Source of the DNA: Acipenser ruthenus
Lineage: Eukaryota > Chordata > Actinopteri > Acipenseriformes > Acipenseridae
Direction of reading: 5' to 3'
Assembly: GCF_902713425.1 (NCBI RefSeq)
Contig: NC_081198.1
Location: 4,152,492-4,216,491 of the forward strand
DNA: 64,000 bases
The notes under the pieces were generated by a model. It did no database searches. It was not told the origin of the DNA and was given only the letters and a program-made list of their open reading frames with translations. Below, piece after piece: positions 60,627-64,000 of the stretch. Made by a program: the position numbers and the translations under genes. Numbering within the stretch: position 1 is the first letter of the stretch; every line of letters begins with the position of its first letter.

Positions 60627-63600
60627 ATGGGCTGCTTCAGATTGATTTCATTGCTGCTGGTGCTGCACACAGCTGCTGTTGCTTCAAGGAGTCATAATAT
60701 TCGTTTGGAGGGTAACGGATATACCAATCTAGTGATTGCAGTCAACCCTGGAGTTCCAGAAGATCAAAATATCATCACAAAACTACAGGTAAAACCTTCC
60801 ATTAATTAACCAATAAACTTTTTTTTTAAAGGGTTAATCTACAGCAAATATTTATATAAAAAAATATCTTCCAGTAATGCTTTATTTTGCATGCCATTAT
60901 TAAGTATTTCTTTAAATTTCAATTACATTTCCTGAAGTTCAGTTACATGTTAATAACTAGTCAGTAGATGCAAATGTATTTGCTGTGTTTGTGTTTGTGT
61001 GCATTATCCATTATATTCACATTCCAATTATGTGCTCATCTTTCATATATATATTATATTATAAGTCTTATAATGCTTATTAAGACTTATTTTGTTAGTT
61101 TCCTGCTCCAACACATATTTAAGCTATAACTTCCCTATTGCACAACTATTGACTGTTTCTGATTATTTACTAAAAACCTCTTTTACCTTAAGGTACAGAA
61201 TAGTAAAAATATATCTGCTAAGATTTTCATTAACAGCAGTATGTTTTGAAATAAAAGTCTAAATCATAAACACTGACCTTGTTCAGTATAACTTAACTGT
61301 ATCCAAATTACGTATGACCTCCTGCAGATTTATCACAGCTTCTAGACAACTTCTCAACAGATCGATTCCAACTGCTCAGTACTTGAATTATATATGAAAC
61401 AAGAACCTTGCTGTTTCTACCTGGTGTTAAATAATTTGATAAAATTAACACCTATGACATGCTACTCTGGGGACTAATATTGAAATGAAGAGACAGCCAG
61501 ATATAGATCTTATTGTGGAGGCAGCAGCGGGCAGCAGTGTGGAGTAGTGGTTAGGGCTTTGGACTTGACCGGAGGGTTGTGGGTTCAATCCCCAGTGGGG
61601 AACACTGCTGCTGTACCCTTGAGCAAGGTACGTTACCTAGATTGCTCCAGTAAAAACCCAGCTGTATAAATGGGTAATTGTATGTAAAAATAATGTGATA
61701 TCTGTATAATGTATAATGTGATATCTTATAACAATTGTAAGTTGCCCTGGATAAGGGTGTCTGCTAATAAATAAATAATAAAATAATAATAATTGTATTA
61801 GACACTCCAGTATAACAAGGGCCCTACAGTCTCCAGATACCAGACTGAAAACTGGCCTTTTAGTTACATTTTTTTAAAACAATTGCAATTGTTTTGGAAC
61901 AATTTGATTCTGTAAATTACACTACACTGTCACAGCTTTTTGGTTAAGGTGAATGAGTGTAAGTTTACTTGTCAGATGGTGCGATTCAATCAACACATAC
62001 TGTGGTGCTCAATTATTCTATTTCACTCCTCTCCACCTCTGTATTCAATTAAGCTTCCAACCCTACATTGACAAAAATACTTATACATTCATTTTAAGTA
62101 AGCTTATACAATCAGTGTAGAAAGTATGATTGAATGTTGTACTATTTAATCAAATGCTGCAGTTCTAAGATTCTGAGTTTTCATTTATTTTGTCTTAATG
62201 GGTTCTAGGATATGGTTGAAAGTGCCTCTAAATACCTCTTTAGTGCTACTGGACGCAGGTTCTATTTCAAAGAGGTGAAAATCTTACTTCCCATTACCTG
62301 GGCACCAGTTAATTACACTAAAGGAAGGACCGAATCATATGAAAAGGTAAGAATAATTGAAATACAATTTTTTTTTGGCAGTAACCTACTTGAATTGTGT
62401 TGAATTAAGGAGTGATAACCAAAGTGTTAAAAATCCCTTTTCTTGAATAGCGTTATGATCATCAGGGTCATTGTTCAAAGGGTTACAAATCACTATTTCT
62501 CGATGGAAAGCCATTGAAACAAGCTTTAAAATGATCATAACGCTATTCATTGAGGTCATCCCCCACATGGAAAAACTGTAAATTTCAACTGAGACTGTAT
62601 GAAGACAAAAGCAATGTATATGTTTAATTTAAATACGTTTGATATGGATATTACAATTAATGTCGTTTTTTTTTTAAAGGCAAATGTAATTGTTGCTGAG
62701 CCGTATCTAAAACATGGAGATGACCCTTACACTTTGCAATATGACGAATGTGGCCAGATGGGGCAGTATATTCATTTAACACCTAAATTCTTATTGGATG
62801 ACATCATGATTGGTGTTTATGGACCTCGAGGTGAGAAATACACGGAGTTGCTATGGTGGCTGATCTCTAAACTTCATTTAACTTGCATCAAAGCATTCCC
62901 AAATGTTTAATTACCATAAAAGTTGCAACAAACTATAACCATAAAGAAAGATAAGCCAATTAAATAACTGATTAGTGGAAGCTTCTACAGACTTATCAGA
63001 CCTCTCCCTTGTGTGACCTCTTCCTGTTTTTCTGTTGCAAAATACAAATTATGACAGTAAATCTTACCTTTCATTAGCCCAGTTTCTGAAATACAAAGTA
63101 ATTAGATGATACTTATTATGAAACGTAACAGTAGTACCCAGGGGTGAAATTCTCAACAAAGAAGTGCAGGTACTCGTATGCACAGCCGGGTGTAAACATT
63201 TAAAAATAGAGACAATTTGAGTACCAATGAATAAATACTTAAAAAATGTATACATATTGGTACACGATACATTTATAAATACAAAATAAGCCTTAAAAAT
63301 AACTGATCAATTATAACCAATTTACCATAAACAAAGAAGCTGAAAATACTGAAAACTTTGTACCCTCTGCTTGTATCACACAGTCATGTACTGTAATATA
63401 ACAATTAAGTTAAACCTTAAATGACAAGCATTAAGAAATATTACACTGTGCAGTAACTGCTGTAGAGAGCGAGTTTTGTTTCAAGATATCCTAAAAAGGG
63501 GATGATGTTATAAAAAACGGTATAAAAAAACAACTGTGCTATGAAAAAATACAAAAAGGTCTGTCAAACAATGCACAACAGGGGCTAAAATACCCCTCAA

Positions 63601-63985
63601 ATTTATTTTGTACAGGCACTACTACTACTAATGATGTACTTGACCATTTTAAACATAGTATTCTATGAAATCATCCCCATACTTTCCAGACCCTGTGTAC
63701 TCACCTACAACAGGACCTGGCCATGCTACAATAATAGATTGTAGTTGATTTTTAATATGTGTACACAGTAATTTAAATAGGACCAAAACATTTATAAAAG
63801 ATTATGTCTACTATGTTTATTTTTAAACATATATACTATGTATGAGAGACTAACATCAAATGTGGTTATTTTGCAGACAAAGTGTTTGTACATGAGTGGG
63901 CCCACCTTCGATGGGGAGTCTATGATGAATATAATGAGCAGCAGCCATTTTATATATCCAAGGACAAAAAGGCTGAACCAACAAG
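60627..63985 (+). CDS. CLCA-family protein (calcium-activated chloride channel regulator), first four coding exons
   Basis: Exons 60627-60788, 62209-62346, 62680-62830 and 63877-63985 join in phase to about 186 residues; the gene continues past the right edge (family length about 900). Residues 1-20 form a signal peptide. The N-CLCA domain follows: [57 protein letters not shown] and IHLTPKFLL. Exon 4 contains [15 protein letters not shown], the zinc metalloprotease motif, with HExxH at 156-160 as in human CLCA1. CLCA proteins are secreted or membrane-tethered, self-cleaving, and modulate the TMEM16A chloride channel (family knowledge). Whether it is CLCA1-, 2- or 4-like cannot be told from this part. 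Human CLCA genes are on 1p22, far from TAL1. Confidence 0.92.
61531..61795 (+). mobile_element. tRNA-headed SINE in CLCA intron 1
   Basis: Same family as 1417-1692, in the opposite orientation. Head GGGCAGCAGTGTGGAGTAGT, B-box GGTTCAATCCCC, body GAGCAAGGTACGTTACC, tail AAGTTGCCCTGGATAAGG then AAT units. It looks full length. Confidence 0.85.
62445..62548. repeat. Perfect 18-bp inverted repeat in CLCA intron 2
   Basis: GAATAGCGTTATGATCAT (62445-62462) and its exact reverse complement (62531-62548) are separated by 68 nt. This could be a very short foldback MITE; no target duplication is evident. Confidence 0.6.
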
Positions 63986-64000
63986 GTATGTGTCTAGTTG

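Noticed and set aside
1-64000. CRISPR array, bacterial operon or integrated viral genome
   Set aside because: No regularly spaced repeat arrays and no viral structural genes. The only LTR-related sequence is a solo LTR. All genes are spliced vertebrate genes.

Overview
The window is vertebrate genomic DNA with long introns, GT-AG splicing and many AT-rich microsatellites. It carries tRNA-headed SINE families whose sequence I associate from memory with sturgeons and paddlefish. I infer a ray-finned fish, probably a non-teleost such as an acipenseriform. The vertebrate fish-like origin is firm; the order-level call is not.

Six protein genes could be assembled exon by exon. From left to right they are: the first seven coding exons of an SGLT-type sodium/sugar cotransporter closest to SLC5A9 (minus strand, 239-6108, continuing off the left edge); MRPL55 (minus, 7812-9539); STIL, the centriole duplication factor (plus, 13226-23254, 1323 codons, apparently complete); a MED26-type Mediator subunit (minus, 25449-28528, 526 codons); TAL1/SCL, the blood and endothelial bHLH factor (plus, 34461-37466, 333 codons); and PDZK1IP1/MAP17 (plus, 43726-47807, 114 codons). 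A seventh gene, a CLCA-family metalloprotease (plus, 60627 onward), runs off the right edge after four coding exons.

STIL-TAL1-PDZK1IP1 is the classical SIL-SCL-MAP17 order of mammals, here packed into about 36 kb, with a MED26-like gene between STIL and TAL1. In human MED26 lies on 19p13 with the TAL1 paralogue LYL1, so this copy may be a whole-genome-duplication paralogue that tetrapods lost.

Regulatory candidates are a paired CCAAT plus CHR promoter for STIL, a GATA motif ahead of a non-coding TAL1 first exon, an Ets/Ets/GATA cluster just 3' of TAL1, and an E-box-N9-GATA composite just downstream of PDZK1IP1. The last lies where the mouse TAL1 +40 erythroid enhancer is found.

From about 48.5 to 60.5 kb I find no gene. 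This stretch holds a direct duplication of a 2-3 kb block. The second copy has since received two SINEs and a solo LTR. Penelope-like and L2-like retroelement fragments, foldback elements and simple repeats fill much of the rest.
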